From the NCBI GenBank assembly GCA_036658435.1, contig JAVXEO010000001.1, forward strand, positions 1-64,000: DNA of 64,000 bases, in the 5' to 3' direction. Origin of the DNA: DIGJ01 sp036658435 (GTDB lineage: Bacteria > Bacillota > Clostridia > Lachnospirales > Lachnospiraceae). This document shows, piece after piece, positions 26,520 to 36,128 of this stretch; positions within the stretch are counted from its first letter, which is position 1, and every line of letters begins with the position of its first letter. The translations under genes were made by a program, and so were the position numbers. The notes under the pieces were generated by a model. It did no database searches. It worked only from the letters and a program-made list of their open reading frames with translations, and had not been told where the DNA came from.

Positions 26520-28788
26520 AAGTCTAGCATTAGGACTGGCTTTTGTAATGGCAGGCAGTATGCTTACCGGCTGTGGAGGAAAGGATAAAAAGGCTTCCCA
26601 GTCTGTCAAAATGGATAAAGAACACGTTTATCATGCAGAATATTTTAAGGCACCGGCGGGATTGAGCAGCATCAATAAAGTAAAAGTAAGCAATGGACGT
26701 ATTTACATGGATGGATATGATGAAACCAGTAGTTACGGATACAAAATCTGCTCTGTAAATCCAGACGGAGGCGATGAAAAGATAATTTATGAAATAAAGC
26801 AAAATGCAACCGGTGAAAACAGCAACATAAGCAATTTTGCAATTGACAACGAAGGCAATCTTTGTATGTTTAAGTCTGCCTATACAGAAGATAAAACGGA
26901 TCCAGAAAACGTACAATATATAAATAAAAATTTTATTGTAAAAGTAGATGAAAAAGGAAAAGAGATTTTTTCTATTGAGCTAAAAGGAAAAGAAGACTTT
27001 TATCCATCGAATATGTTGATTGACAAAGAAAATAATATATTCCTGATGGCCTATGAAAGCATTGAAATTTACGATAAAGACGGAAAACACAAGGATTCCA
27101 TTAAAACAGGAAACGATGCCAATATTGATAGCGCCTTTATGACAGAAGACGGGCGAATGATGGTAACTGCTTATGGACAGGATTATTCCAGCCGTGAGAT
27201 TAAGGAATACCTTATGGATCAGAAGAAATTCTCCGAACCCATAAAATTGGAAGGAAATGTATATAACTACTCCTTCAGTGAGGGAGCGGGCTATGACTTA
27301 TTTTTAAAAGATAATACAGACTTATATGGTTTTAATTTAGATACAAAAGAAAAGACAAAATTAATTAACTGGATTGACTCGGATATTAATGGAAGTATGA
27401 TTGGCTCCATTGCACCACTTGCAGATGGACGTATCGTGTGCACTACAAACAATTACTTTAAAAATACCACAGAGCTTGCCGTTCTTACCAAAGTTGAGCC
27501 AAAAGATGTAATAGAAAAATCCATTCTCACCCTGGCAGCGGTTTACGTTGATATGCAGGTAAGTGCAGCGGTAATCGAATTTAATAAAAAGAGTGATAAA
27601 TATCGTATTACCTTAAAGGATTATTCTACCTTTAACACAGAAGATGACTATATGGCAGGCTCCAAAAAATTAAATACCGACATTATATCGGGAGATGTAC
27701 CGGACATTTTATGTGTATCCGATACCAGTTCTTTTGATAGCTGTGCGGCAAAGGGCCTTTTTGTAGACTTCAACCAGGTAATGGAAAAAGATAAGGACTT
27801 TGATAAGAGTGCCTATCTTGAAAACATTATGAAATGCTTTGAAAAAAATGGAAAATTATATTCTATGGTTCCATTCTTCAGTCCATTTTCTATTGTTGGA
27901 AAAACAACCAATGTAGGAAGTGAAATGGGATGGACGATGGAAGATTTGGAGAAACTGGTGGCGTCTAAACCAAAGGGAACAAAAGTATTCAGTGGTGACA
28001 TGACAAAGAGCAGTATTATGTATTATGGTAATTACTTATGCATGGACGAATATATTGACAGGGAAACAGGAAAATGTAACTTTAATACACCGGATTTTAT
28101 TCGCCTGCTAGAGTTTGCAAATCAATTTAAAGAAGATGCTCAACCGGAAGGAAGAATGGCAACAGAGGCAGTGTCAATGGATGATGGAATGCAAAATGAA
28201 GAGCTGGATTACCGAACTGACAAAGTTCTTTTAAATGTTAATTATCTCAACAGTTTTCAAGATATGCATCAATTGCAGAAAGTTACCTTTGGAGAAGATA
28301 TTACCTTTATAGGATTTCCAACGGCAAAGAAAAATGGCTCAGCAATCTCTCCTGGTTTACAGCTTGCAATTTCTGCAAAATCTGAATTTCAAGATGCAGC
28401 CTGGGAATTTGTAAAGACTTTCTTTTTAGATGAATTCCAGGATGGAATGGAGTGGGGATGGCCCGTTAAGATTTCCAGCCTAGAGAAAAAGAAAGAAAAA
28501 GAACAAAAGCCAAGTACCTATAAGGATGAAAACGGAAAAGAAGTAGTCTATGAAGATACGGCAATGATTGATGGAAAAGAAGTAAAGATAGGAAAAGTAA
28601 CGGATGAAGAGTGTGAGAAGGTTATGAATTTCTTAAAATCGTTAAATCAGGTAATGCGTTATGACCAAAATGTAACGAAAATTATGGATGAAGAAACGGG
28701 AGCTTATTTTTCGGGGCAGAAGTCAGCGGAAGAGACAGCAAATCTGATTCAGAACCGGGTGCAGACCTATTTAAACGAAATACAGTAA
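26494..28788 (+). CDS. Large lipoprotein: propeller-like N-terminal region plus ABC extracellular solute-binding domain
   Basis: 764 residues. Lipobox LTGC with the modified Cys at residue 27. Residues about 45-335 show repeating short blades ending in GRIYM, GNLCMF, NNIFLM, GRMMV, GYDLFL, GRIVCT at intervals of about 45, suggesting a beta-propeller. Residues about 340-764 resemble a family-1/8 sugar-binding protein (AAVIEFNKKSDKYRITLKDY, GDVPDILCV, LYSMVPFFSPFSIVGKT, AWEFVKTFF). The binding half would feed the two permeases upstream. ATG 26494 has GGGAGG 9 bases upstream; the longer frame from 26386 would remove the signal peptide from the N-terminus. It overlaps the previous gene by 26 bases. 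The substrate is unknown. Confidence 0.8.
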   Translation: MKKKSIITRSLALGLAFVMAGSMLTGCGGKDKKASQSVKMDKEHVYHAEYFKAPAGLSSINKVKVSNGRIYMDGYDETSSYGYKICSVNPDGGDEKIIYEIKQNATGENSNISNFAIDNEGNLCMFKSAYTEDKTDPENVQYINKNFIVKVDEKGKEIFSIELKGKEDFYPSNMLIDKENNIFLMAYESIEIYDKDGKHKDSIKTGNDANIDSAFMTEDGRMMVTAYGQDYSSREIKEYLMDQKKFSEPIKLEGNVYNYSFSEGAGYDLFLKDNTDLYGFNLDTKEKTKLINWIDSDINGSMIGSIAPLADGRIVCTTNNYFKNTTELAVLTKVEPKDVIEKSILTLAAVYVDMQVSAAVIEFNKKSDKYRITLKDYSTFNTEDDYMAGSKKLNTDIISGDVPDILCVSDTSSFDSCAAKGLFVDFNQVMEKDKDFDKSAYLENIMKCFEKNGKLYSMVPFFSPFSIVGKTTNVGSEMGWTMEDLEKLVASKPKGTKVFSGDMTKSSIMYYGNYLCMDEYIDRETGKCNFNTPDFIRLLEFANQFKEDAQPEGRMATEAVSMDDGMQNEELDYRTDKVLLNVNYLNSFQDMHQLQKVTFGEDITFIGFPTAKKNGSAISPGLQLAISAKSEFQDAAWEFVKTFFLDEFQDGMEWGWPVKISSLEKKKEKEQKPSTYKDENGKEVVYEDTAMIDGKEVKIGKVTDEECEKVMNFLKSLNQVMRYDQNVTKIMDEETGAYFSGQKSAEETANLIQNRVQTYLNEIQ

Positions 28789-28796
28789 TTTAATAA

Positions 28797-28844
28797 CGCA
28801 GAGAGTCCGAAAAGATAGCTTCGGATTCTCTGTGTTTATTTTTT
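28797..28844 (+). terminator. Intrinsic terminator after the hybrid operon
   Basis: 15-bp stem with two G-T pairs (28797-28811 with 28820-28834), loop AAGATAGC, then a T-rich run. It ends the five-gene operon. Confidence 0.85.
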
Positions 28845-28866
28845 GCTAAAATTCAAAATCATTTCT

Positions 28867-28894
28867 TTGCAAATTTCCATCTTTGTGGTATTAT
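28867..28894 (+). promoter_or_regulatory. Promoter of azlCD
   Basis: TTGCAA (28867-28872), 16-base spacer, TATTAT (28889-28894). Start of transcription near 28901 makes the GTG at 28905 an unlikely start codon for azlC. Confidence 0.5.
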
Positions 28895-28940
28895 CTATTA
28901 ATGTGTGGAAAACAGAGAAAGAGAAAGTGGGATTTTGGAC

Positions 28941-29639
28941 ATGAATACATACATAAAAGGTGCAAAAGACGGTATTCCCATTGCATTGGGATATTTGTCA
29001 GTAAGCTTTACGTTCGGACTCATGGCAGTTACAAGTGGTCTTAACTGGTGGCAGGCAACGATTATTTCCATTACTAATTTAACCTCAGCAGGACAATTTG
29101 CAGGAATTGGAATTATAACGGCAGGAGGAGCTTACATTGAAATGTTTATGACCCAGTTTGTAATCAATCTACGTTATGCACTAATGTCACTTTCTCTGTC
29201 CCAAAAAGTGGATGACTCTATTTCTGGGATTTATCGCTGGATGATTGGATTTGGAAATACGGATGAAATATTTGCCGTTGCCATGAACAATGAAAAGAAT
29301 GTTGGAAGAACCTATATGTTTGGACTGATTACAACCCCATATATTGGCTGGGCAGCAGGTACCTTTTTAGGATCGGTATTGGGAAATGTATTACCTGAAG
29401 GGGTTTGTTCTGCACTGGGAATTGCAATTTATGGAATGTTTCTGGCAATTATTGTGCCGGTAATGGAGGAAAAGAAAAGTTTTCGATACATTGTATTAGT
29501 GGCCATTGCCTTAAGCTGCGGTTTTCAATGGCTGCCGGGATTAAATAAGGTATCTTCCGGTTTTGCAATTATAATCTGTGCCGTGGCGGCATCCTTTTTG
29601 GGAGCGCTTTTCTTCCCAATTACAGAAGAGGAGGACTAG
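28941..29639 (+). CDS. azlC: AzlC family branched-chain amino acid exporter subunit
   Basis: 232 residues from ATG 28941, with several membrane helices and AzlC landmarks: GAKDGIPIALGYLSVSFTFG at the N-terminus, NLTSAGQFAG, FVINLRYALMSLSLS and GFGNTDEIFAVA. AzlC with AzlD forms a two-part exporter of branched-chain amino acids or analogs. The frame also has a GTG at 28905, but it lies only a few bases from the predicted transcription start, and most homologs start at the later M-N-x-Y motif. azlD follows 3 bases after the stop. Confidence 0.88.
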   Translation: MNTYIKGAKDGIPIALGYLSVSFTFGLMAVTSGLNWWQATIISITNLTSAGQFAGIGIITAGGAYIEMFMTQFVINLRYALMSLSLSQKVDDSISGIYRWMIGFGNTDEIFAVAMNNEKNVGRTYMFGLITTPYIGWAAGTFLGSVLGNVLPEGVCSALGIAIYGMFLAIIVPVMEEKKSFRYIVLVAIALSCGFQWLPGLNKVSSGFAIIICAVAASFLGALFFPITEEED

Positions 29640-29642
29640 AGA

Positions 29643-29948
29643 ATGAAGCAGGAGAATTTTTGGATTTACCTTATTATTATGGCGGGAACCACATACTTCA
29701 TTCGGGTGATCCCCTTTGTTTTATGTAGAGGAAAGGTAAAAAGCAGGTTTTTAAAATCCTTTTTAGCCTATGTTCCTTATACGGTTTTAGGCGCAATGAC
29801 ATTTCCGGCAATTTTTTATGCGACCACGACGCTATATTCTGCAATAGCAGGATTAATCATAACCATTATACAGGCTTTAAGAAAAAAGAGTTTAATTGTA
29901 GTGGCACTGTCGGCGTGCATTACTGTGTTTTTAATAGAACTATTATAA
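29643..29948 (+). CDS. azlD: AzlD family branched-chain amino acid exporter subunit
   Basis: 101 residues, four short membrane helices; the N-terminal TYFIRVIPFVLCR and the middle FLAYVPYTVLGAMTFPAIFYA are family hallmarks. It is the small partner of AzlC and is translated right after it. pyk begins 41 bases downstream without a visible terminator, so read-through into pyk is likely. Confidence 0.9.
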   Translation: MKQENFWIYLIIMAGTTYFIRVIPFVLCRGKVKSRFLKSFLAYVPYTVLGAMTFPAIFYATTTLYSAIAGLIITIIQALRKKSLIVVALSACITVFLIELL

Positions 29949-29989
29949 CTTATTATATTTTGAATATTTTTTGGAAGAGGAGAACAGCA

Positions 29990-31423
29990 ATGAGAAAGAC
30001 GAAAATTATTTGTACACTTGGACCTGCTACGGATACGGAAGAATTAATGCGGGAACTGATGATTCAGGGAATGAATGTAGCACGATTTAACTTTTCCCAT
30101 GCGAACCATGAGGAACATTTACAAAGACTTAAGATTTTAAAGAGACTTCGGAACGAATTGGATCTTCCAATTGCAGCACTATTGGATACAAAAGGTCCGG
30201 AAATCCGAATTGGTACGTTTGAAAAAGACAAAATTCAGTTAACTCAGGGTCAGAAATTTATTTTGACAACAAAGGTAGTAAAAGGGGATGAGAAAAAAGT
30301 TTCAGTAACTTACCAGAACCTTCCTAATGACATAAAAGCCGGCTCTACAATATTGATTGATGATGGTTTGGTGGAACTTACGGTTGATAAAATAGAGAAT
30401 GAAGACATTTTTTGTACCGTAGAAAATGATGGGGTAATATCCAACAATAAAGGGGTTAATGTACCGGGGGCAAAATTATCCATGGAGTTTTTATCGGAAA
30501 AAGATAAAAATGATATTCTCTTTGGAATTAAAAATGGCTATGATTTTATCGCCGCTTCTTTTACCAGAACGGCAAAAGATGTTTTAGATGTAAGAAATCT
30601 TTTAAAAGAGAATGGAGGAGAATCCATTCAAATTATTGCAAAGATTGAGAATATGCAGGGAGTTGAAAACATTGATGAAATCATTGATGCAGCCGATGGC
30701 ATTATGATTGCCCGTGGAGATATGGGTGTTGAGATTCCGGGAGAAGAAGTACCGGTACTACAAAAACTTATTATTAAAAAAGTATACAATGCAGGAAAAC
30801 CGGTAATTACAGCAACGCAGATGTTGGATTCCATGATTAAAAATCCAAGACCAACCAGAGCAGAAACAACGGATGTTGCCAATGCAATTTATGATGGAAC
30901 CAGCGCAATTATGTTATCCGGAGAAACGGCTGCGGGTAAATATCCTATTCAGGCTCTTGGGACAATGGTACGAATAGCAGAACGAACGGAGCAGGACATT
31001 GACTATAAAAAACGATTTAAAAATATTGAAACGGTTTATAACTCCGATGTAACCGAAGCTATTTCCCATGCAACCTGTACCGTTGCGCATGATATGGATG
31101 CCATTGCCATTATTACCGTTACAAAATCAGGAAGAACGGCAAGAAAGGTTACAAAATACCGGCCGGAGTGTCCGATTATGGGATGCGCCACCTACCCTCA
31201 TATTTGCAGACAGCTGAATCTTTCCTGGGGGGTTGTTCCCCTCCATATTCGGGAGGAGCAGGATACCTTTGAACTTTTTGACCATGCAGTAAAAGCAGTT
31301 ATGGAGCGGGGCTATTTGAAAAAGGGAGACCTTACGGTTATTACGGCGGGAGTACCCATTGGAGACTCTGGCAATACAAACCTTCTAAAAGTTCATATTG
31401 TCGGAGAAAAGTATATTGGCTAA
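29990..31423 (+). CDS. pyk: Pyruvate kinase
   Basis: 477 residues, the standard single-barrel form lacking the C-terminal PEP-utiliser domain of Bacillus Pyk. It makes pyruvate and ATP from PEP and ADP. Landmarks: KIICTLGPAT at the N-terminus, VARFNFSHA, LDTKGPEIR, IIAKIENMQGVENIDEI with the catalytic Lys/Glu, GIMIARGDMGVEIP, ATQMLDSMI with the conserved Thr, and RAETTDVANAI. ATG 29990 has GGAAGAGGAG upstream with a 7-base gap. The PEP/pyruvate step is also covered by ppdK at 55186, typical of anaerobes that run it in both directions. Confidence 0.96.
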   Translation: MRKTKIICTLGPATDTEELMRELMIQGMNVARFNFSHANHEEHLQRLKILKRLRNELDLPIAALLDTKGPEIRIGTFEKDKIQLTQGQKFILTTKVVKGDEKKVSVTYQNLPNDIKAGSTILIDDGLVELTVDKIENEDIFCTVENDGVISNNKGVNVPGAKLSMEFLSEKDKNDILFGIKNGYDFIAASFTRTAKDVLDVRNLLKENGGESIQIIAKIENMQGVENIDEIIDAADGIMIARGDMGVEIPGEEVPVLQKLIIKKVYNAGKPVITATQMLDSMIKNPRPTRAETTDVANAIYDGTSAIMLSGETAAGKYPIQALGTMVRIAERTEQDIDYKKRFKNIETVYNSDVTEAISHATCTVAHDMDAIAIITVTKSGRTARKVTKYRPECPIMGCATYPHICRQLNLSWGVVPLHIREEQDTFELFDHAVKAVMERGYLKKGDLTVITAGVPIGDSGNTNLLKVHIVGEKYIG

Positions 31424-31464
31424 GAATGAAACCTTGTTTTAAAGAAGTCACCTACAATAGAAAG

Positions 31465-31501
31465 AAAAATGCAGAGAAGATATAATTTTCTCTGCATTTT
31501 T
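31465..31501 (+). terminator. Intrinsic terminator after pyk
   Basis: Perfect 14-bp stem AAAAATGCAGAGAA (31465-31478) with TTCTCTGCATTTTT (31488-31501). Confidence 0.92.
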
Positions 31502-31680
31502 AATACAAACCAATCTTAAAATAAAAATTATTAAAAAAATTATTAAAAATAACGCATAAATAAAAAAAGAAAATTATAATACATAAAATTATTAAAAAAT
31601 ATATTATTAAAAAATAAAATCTTAAAAAATAAAATCTTAAAAAATTTATTAAAAATAAAAAAATAAATAAAAGGGTAAAT
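31502..31680. repeat. Extreme A/T tract with tandem 15-bp units upstream of purM
   Basis: Part of the 410-base gene-free stretch between pyk and purM. Almost only A and T, with repeated TTATTAAAAA words and a clean tandem unit of 15 bases (AAAAAATAAAATCTT at 31609-31623 and 31624-31638, plus a 9-base partial copy to 31647). No coding frame is convincing. The remaining part, 31681-31833, carries a promoter for purM. Confidence 0.8.
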
Positions 31681-31749
31681 ATAAGATGCACTTATAACTT
31701 GCATTAGAAATAAATAAGGGTAAAACTCTGGTAAAACCAAGGTTTTTTA

Positions 31750-31758
31750 TGATACAAT
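31750..31758 (+). promoter_or_regulatory. Extended -10 promoter of purM-purN-purD
   Basis: TG-A-TACAAT (31750-31758), with no clear -35. It lies 75 bases before the purM start, just after the A/T tract, which could act as an UP element. Confidence 0.45.
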
Positions 31759-31833
31759 AGGAACGAATCAGGACAGACAAATTTCATATTAATGTGGATT
31801 ATATGCGTGATAACGCACGCAGATGGGAGTAAT

Positions 31834-32859
31834 ATGGACTACAAAAATGCCGGAGTTGATATTGAAGCGGGATATAAATCAGTAGAGCTTATGAAGGAAC
31901 ATATTAAAAAGACAATGCGAAAAGAGGTTTTAACCAACATTGGTGGATTTTCAGGTGCTTTTTCCATGGAAGGATTTAAAAATATGGAAAAGCCAACTTT
32001 GGTGTCTGGCACCGATGGTGTAGGCACAAAACTAAAACTTGCCTTTGAAATGAATTGCCATGATACCATTGGAATTGACTGTGTGGCTATGTGTGTAAAT
32101 GATATTGTTTGTGCGGGCGCAGAACCCCTCTTTTTTTTGGATTATATTGCCTGCGGAAAAAATGAACCGGAAAAGATCGCTTCCATTGTAAAGGGGGTTG
32201 CGGAAGGCTGCAGCCAGGCAAACGCCGCTTTAATTGGTGGAGAAACTGCAGAGATGCCGGGATTTTATCCCACGGATGAATACGATTTAGCCGGATTTGC
32301 AGTAGGCGTTGTTGACGAAAAAGATTTAATAACAGGCAAAGACCTAAAAGAGGGAGATGTGCTGCTTGGAATGGCATCTTCCGGTGTACATAGCAATGGA
32401 TACTCTCTTGTTCGCAAAGTATTTGACATAAAAAAAGAAACCTTGGATGTATTTTATAAAGAATTGAATATGACCCTGGGAGAAGCCTTATTAACACCCA
32501 CTAAAATCTATGTAAACGCTTTTTCAGAACTAAAAAAAGGAGAGGTGCGTATAAAAGCCTGCAGTCACATAACGGGTGGCGGATTTTATGAAAATGTGCC
32601 TCGGATGCTTCCGGAGGGAATGCATGCCATGATACAAAAAGACAGTTACCCCATCCCTCCCATTTTTAAAATGCTGGCAAGAGAAGGTAATATAGAAGAA
32701 GAGATGATGTATAACACGTATAATATGGGAATCGGAATGATTGTGGTTGTAGATAAGGAAGACGTAAAACAGGCAAAAACCTTAATTGAACAAGCAGGAG
32801 AGAGAGCCTTTGTTATTGGTGAAATCAAAGCCGGAGAAAAAGGAGTTACCTTATGCTGA
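31834..32859 (+). CDS. purM: Phosphoribosylformylglycinamidine cyclo-ligase (AIR synthetase)
   Basis: 341 residues, standard length. It closes the imidazole ring of AIR with ATP in purine synthesis. Landmarks: [11 protein letters not shown] at the N-terminus, [46 protein letters not shown] and the C-terminal [16 protein letters not shown] 31834 has GGGAG 4 bases upstream; an in-frame ATG at 31792 would add residues absent from the family. The stop overlaps the purN start by 7 bases. The rest of the purine pathway (purF, purL, purH, purC) is not in the window. Confidence 0.96.
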   Translation: MDYKNAGVDIEAGYKSVELMKEHIKKTMRKEVLTNIGGFSGAFSMEGFKNMEKPTLVSGTDGVGTKLKLAFEMNCHDTIGIDCVAMCVNDIVCAGAEPLFFLDYIACGKNEPEKIASIVKGVAEGCSQANAALIGGETAEMPGFYPTDEYDLAGFAVGVVDEKDLITGKDLKEGDVLLGMASSGVHSNGYSLVRKVFDIKKETLDVFYKELNMTLGEALLTPTKIYVNAFSELKKGEVRIKACSHITGGGFYENVPRMLPEGMHAMIQKDSYPIPPIFKMLAREGNIEEEMMYNTYNMGIGMIVVVDKEDVKQAKTLIEQAGERAFVIGEIKAGEKGVTLC

Positions 32860-33479
32860 AAATTGCCGTTTTAGTGTCGGGTGGAGGAACGAATCTTCAA
32901 GCTATCATGGACCGGATTGAGGATGGAAATCTTTCCAATACAAAAATCGAGATTGTAATCAGTAATAATAAAACAGCAATGGCACTGGAGCGGGCAGAAA
33001 AACATAAGATAAAAACCAGTTGCTTATCCCCAAAAGATTTTAATACAAGAGAAGAATTTGAGACAGCCCTGCTGGCAGAAGTAGAAAAATATAAAGTGGA
33101 TTTGATCGTTCTTGCAGGATATCTTGTTATTATTCCAAAAAAAATGATAGAGAAATATAGATATCGTATTATTAATATACATCCCTCTCTCATCCCTTCC
33201 TTTTGCGGAACCGGATTTTATGGGAGAAAAGTTCATGAGAGTGTATTGAATTATGGGGCAAAGATAACGGGAGCCACCGTTCATTTTGTAGATGAAGGAA
33301 CAGATACCGGACCTATTATTCTACAAAAAGCGGTCAAAGTAAAAGAAGGAGATACACCGGAAATTCTACAAAAAAGGGTTATGGAAGAAGCAGAATGGGA
33401 AATTCTTCCCAAGGCAATTTCTATGATTGCAAATGGACAAATTCAAATAGAAAATAACCTTGTCATTCAAAAAAGATAA
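32853..33479 (+). CDS. purN: Phosphoribosylglycinamide formyltransferase
   Basis: 208 residues. It transfers a formyl group from 10-formyl-THF to GAR. Landmarks: [15 protein letters not shown] at the N-terminus, [29 protein letters not shown] with the catalytic His and neighbouring residues, and [10 protein letters not shown] with the essential Asp. The start overlaps the end of purM. purD begins 13 bases after the stop, so purM-purN-purD form one transcript. Confidence 0.96.
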   Translation: MLKIAVLVSGGGTNLQAIMDRIEDGNLSNTKIEIVISNNKTAMALERAEKHKIKTSCLSPKDFNTREEFETALLAEVEKYKVDLIVLAGYLVIIPKKMIEKYRYRIINIHPSLIPSFCGTGFYGRKVHESVLNYGAKITGATVHFVDEGTDTGPIILQKAVKVKEGDTPEILQKRVMEEAEWEILPKAISMIANGQIQIENNLVIQKR

Positions 33480-33492
33480 GTGGGGTAAAAAA

Positions 33493-34773
33493 ATGGACGT
33501 TTTAATAGTAGGAAGTGGCGGGAGAGAACATGCAATTGCCAGGAGTGTAAGGAAAAGTTCTCAAGTTGAAAAAATATATTGTGCACCTGGAAATGCGGGA
33601 ATACAGGAAATTGCAGAATGTGTAGAAATCAATCCGATGGAATTAGAGAAACTGGCCGATTTTGCAGAAAAAAAGAAAATTGGGTTAACCATTGTGGGAA
33701 TGGATGCACCTTTGTCTATGGGAATTGTAGATCTTTTTGAAGAAAGAGGGCTGCGAGCCTTTGGACCAAGAAAGAAGGCTGCTATGATAGAAAGCTCCAA
33801 GTCTTTTTCTAAAGACTTGATGAAGAAATACCAGATTCCTACCGCAGCCTATGAGACTTTTGATGATGCAGAACAAGCCATTTCCTATTTGAAAGATAGT
33901 AAATACCCTCTTGTTCTAAAGGCGGATGGACTGGCACTTGGTAAAGGAGTGCTTATTTGTAATACCAGGGAAGAGGCTCTAGAGGGAATAAAGGATCTTA
34001 TGATAGATAAAGTTTTTGGAGCTGCAGGCAGTCGAGTGGTTGTGGAAGAATTTTTAACCGGAAGAGAAGTATCCGTATTGTGTTATTGTGATGGAACCCA
34101 TATTCTTCCCATGACAAGTGCGCAAGACCACAAACGGGCAAAAGACGGAGACAAAGGATTAAATACAGGAGGTATGGGAACCTTTTCACCCAGCCCTTTT
34201 TACACCGATGAAGTAAAAACATTTTGTGAAGAAAAGGTATTTAAGACTTCCATGAAGGCAATGAAGGCAGAAGGCAGAGACTTTGTGGGAATTTTATTTG
34301 TAGGAATAATTTTGACACCGGAAGGCCCCAAGGTATTGGAATATAATGCCCGTTTTGGAGATCCGGAAGCCCAAGTCATACTACCGCGAATGAAGACGGA
34401 TATTGTAGAAATTATGGAAGCTTGTATAGATGGAAATTTGGATGAAATTTCATTGGAATTTGAAGACAATGCGGCAGTCTGCATAGTTCTTGCCTCCAAC
34501 GGCTACCCGGAAGCCTATGAAACCGGAAAGGAAATTAAGGGGTTGGAGACTTTCTCAGGAAAAGAAAACTATTATGCATTTCATGCCGGAACAAAGAAAA
34601 ACGGCGATAAGATTCTAACAAACGGAGGGCGTGTACTGGGAATTACGGCAAAAGGGACAACTTTGAAGGAAGCCCGTGAAAATGCTTATAAAGCAGCCCA
34701 GTGGGTTCAATTTGAAAATAAATATATGCGAAATGATATAGGAAAAGCAATTGATCAATGGAAAAAGGATTGA
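33493..34773 (+). CDS. purD: Phosphoribosylamine-glycine ligase (GAR synthetase)
   Basis: 426 residues. ATP-grasp enzyme joining phosphoribosylamine and glycine. Landmarks: VLIVGSGGREHAIA at the N-terminus, PLVLKADGLALGKGV, VVEEFLTGREVSVL, TGGMGTFSPSPF and EYNARFGDPEAQVIL. ATG 33493 fits the family N-terminus; the frame opens earlier at 33460 inside purN. The glycine it uses is made from serine by GlyA, encoded 48 bases downstream. Confidence 0.96.
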   Translation: MDVLIVGSGGREHAIARSVRKSSQVEKIYCAPGNAGIQEIAECVEINPMELEKLADFAEKKKIGLTIVGMDAPLSMGIVDLFEERGLRAFGPRKKAAMIESSKSFSKDLMKKYQIPTAAYETFDDAEQAISYLKDSKYPLVLKADGLALGKGVLICNTREEALEGIKDLMIDKVFGAAGSRVVVEEFLTGREVSVLCYCDGTHILPMTSAQDHKRAKDGDKGLNTGGMGTFSPSPFYTDEVKTFCEEKVFKTSMKAMKAEGRDFVGILFVGIILTPEGPKVLEYNARFGDPEAQVILPRMKTDIVEIMEACIDGNLDEISLEFEDNAAVCIVLASNGYPEAYETGKEIKGLETFSGKENYYAFHAGTKKNGDKILTNGGRVLGITAKGTTLKEARENAYKAAQWVQFENKYMRNDIGKAIDQWKKD

Positions 34774-34821
34774 CTTTAATGCGATAGAGCGGTAAAATAA
34801 CGAAAAAGGAGGAGTTTAATA

Positions 34822-36063
34822 ATGTATGAATTTGAAGAAATAGTGAAATTTGATCCTGATTTAGCAAAAGCAATGAATCAGGAGCTTTTTAGACAAAGAG
34901 ATCATATTGAGCTGATTGCATCAGAGAACTTGGTCAGTAAGGCGGTTATGGCGGCAATGGGAAGCCCATTAACCAACAAATATGCAGAGGGATATCCAGG
35001 TAAGCGGTACTATGGGGGCTGTGAGTATGTGGATATTGTAGAAGATTTGGCAAGAAACAGGGCAATGGAGCTATTTGACTGTACGTATGCCAATGTGCAG
35101 CCTCATTCCGGTGCGCAGGCTAATATGGCAGTTTATTTTGCACTGGTTAAACCGGGAGATACGGTTATGGGAATGAATCTTGCCCATGGTGGACATTTGA
35201 CCCATGGAAGTCCTGTGAATATGTCAGGAAGTTATTATAATATAGTTCCTTATGGAGTGAATGAAAACGGATTTATTGACTACGATGAAGTGGAACGTAT
35301 TGCAAAAGAATGTAAACCTAAAATGATAATTGCAGGTGCCAGTGCCTATGCAAGAAAGATAGATTTTAAACGATTTCGTGAAATCGCCGATGAAACGGGT
35401 GCCTACCTAATGGTGGATATGGCACATATAGCAGGCCTTGTGGCAGCAGGAGAACATGATAGTCCAATTCCATATGCGCATGTAACAACCACAACGACCC
35501 ACAAGACTCTTCGCGGTCCAAGGGGCGGTATGATTTTGTCTAGTGCAGAATTTGCGGAAGAACATAAATTAAATAAAGCTATTTTTCCGGGAATTCAAGG
35601 TGGACCCTTAATGCATGTTATTGCAGCGAAGGCAGTATGCTTCAAGGAGGCACTGGAACCGGAGTTTAAAGTTTATGGAAGAAAAATCATTGAAAATGCA
35701 AAAGCATTAGCAGAGGGATTAACCGGACGGGGATTTCAACTTGTCAGTGGAGGTACAGATAATCATCTTCTGTTAGTTGATTTACAGAATAAGGGAGTAA
35801 CCGGAAAAGCAACAGAAAAACTTTTGGATGCTGCAAACATCACCTGCAACAAAAATGCAGTACCAAATGATCCGGCATCCCCGTTTGTAACAAGTGGAAT
35901 TCGTTTAGGAACTCCGGCAGTAACGACCAGGGGAATGAACCCACAGGACATGGACGTGATTGCAGAAGCTATTGCTATGTTGATTGAGGACGCAGACACC
36001 AACAAGGAGAAGGCAATGACACTGATTCAATCTCTTACGGACACGTATCCAATATATGAATAA
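34822..36063 (+). CDS. glyA: Serine hydroxymethyltransferase
   Basis: 413 residues. Converts serine and tetrahydrofolate to glycine and methylene-THF, supplying both glycine for PurD and one-carbon units for PurN. The PLP lysine is K228 in [14 protein letters not shown]; other landmarks are [35 protein letters not shown] and [23 protein letters not shown] precedes the ATG. A clear terminator follows. Confidence 0.97.
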   Translation: MYEFEEIVKFDPDLAKAMNQELFRQRDHIELIASENLVSKAVMAAMGSPLTNKYAEGYPGKRYYGGCEYVDIVEDLARNRAMELFDCTYANVQPHSGAQANMAVYFALVKPGDTVMGMNLAHGGHLTHGSPVNMSGSYYNIVPYGVNENGFIDYDEVERIAKECKPKMIIAGASAYARKIDFKRFREIADETGAYLMVDMAHIAGLVAAGEHDSPIPYAHVTTTTTHKTLRGPRGGMILSSAEFAEEHKLNKAIFPGIQGGPLMHVIAAKAVCFKEALEPEFKVYGRKIIENAKALAEGLTGRGFQLVSGGTDNHLLLVDLQNKGVTGKATEKLLDAANITCNKNAVPNDPASPFVTSGIRLGTPAVTTRGMNPQDMDVIAEAIAMLIEDADTNKEKAMTLIQSLTDTYPIYE

Positions 36064-36110
36064 AAAAATAGCCTTGCTGAACATATAATAGGGACAGCAA
36101 GGCTATTTTT
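36064..36110 (+). terminator. Intrinsic terminator after glyA
   Basis: Perfect 15-bp stem AAAAATAGCCTTGCT (36064-36078) with AGCAAGGCTATTTTT (36096-36110). Because it ends with A runs on the other strand it may also serve the convergent DUF1292 gene. Confidence 0.92.
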
Positions 36111-36128
36111 AAATAACAGGATAAAAAA

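Noticed and set aside
31500..31740. Minus-strand frames in the A/T tract before purM
   Set aside because: They are rich in Phe, Leu and Ile because the DNA is almost only A and T; no ribosome site or family resemblance.
31741..31756. AAAACC-AA-GGTTTT hairpin near the purM promoter as a terminator
   Set aside because: The loop would be only two bases and it overlaps the likely -10 region.
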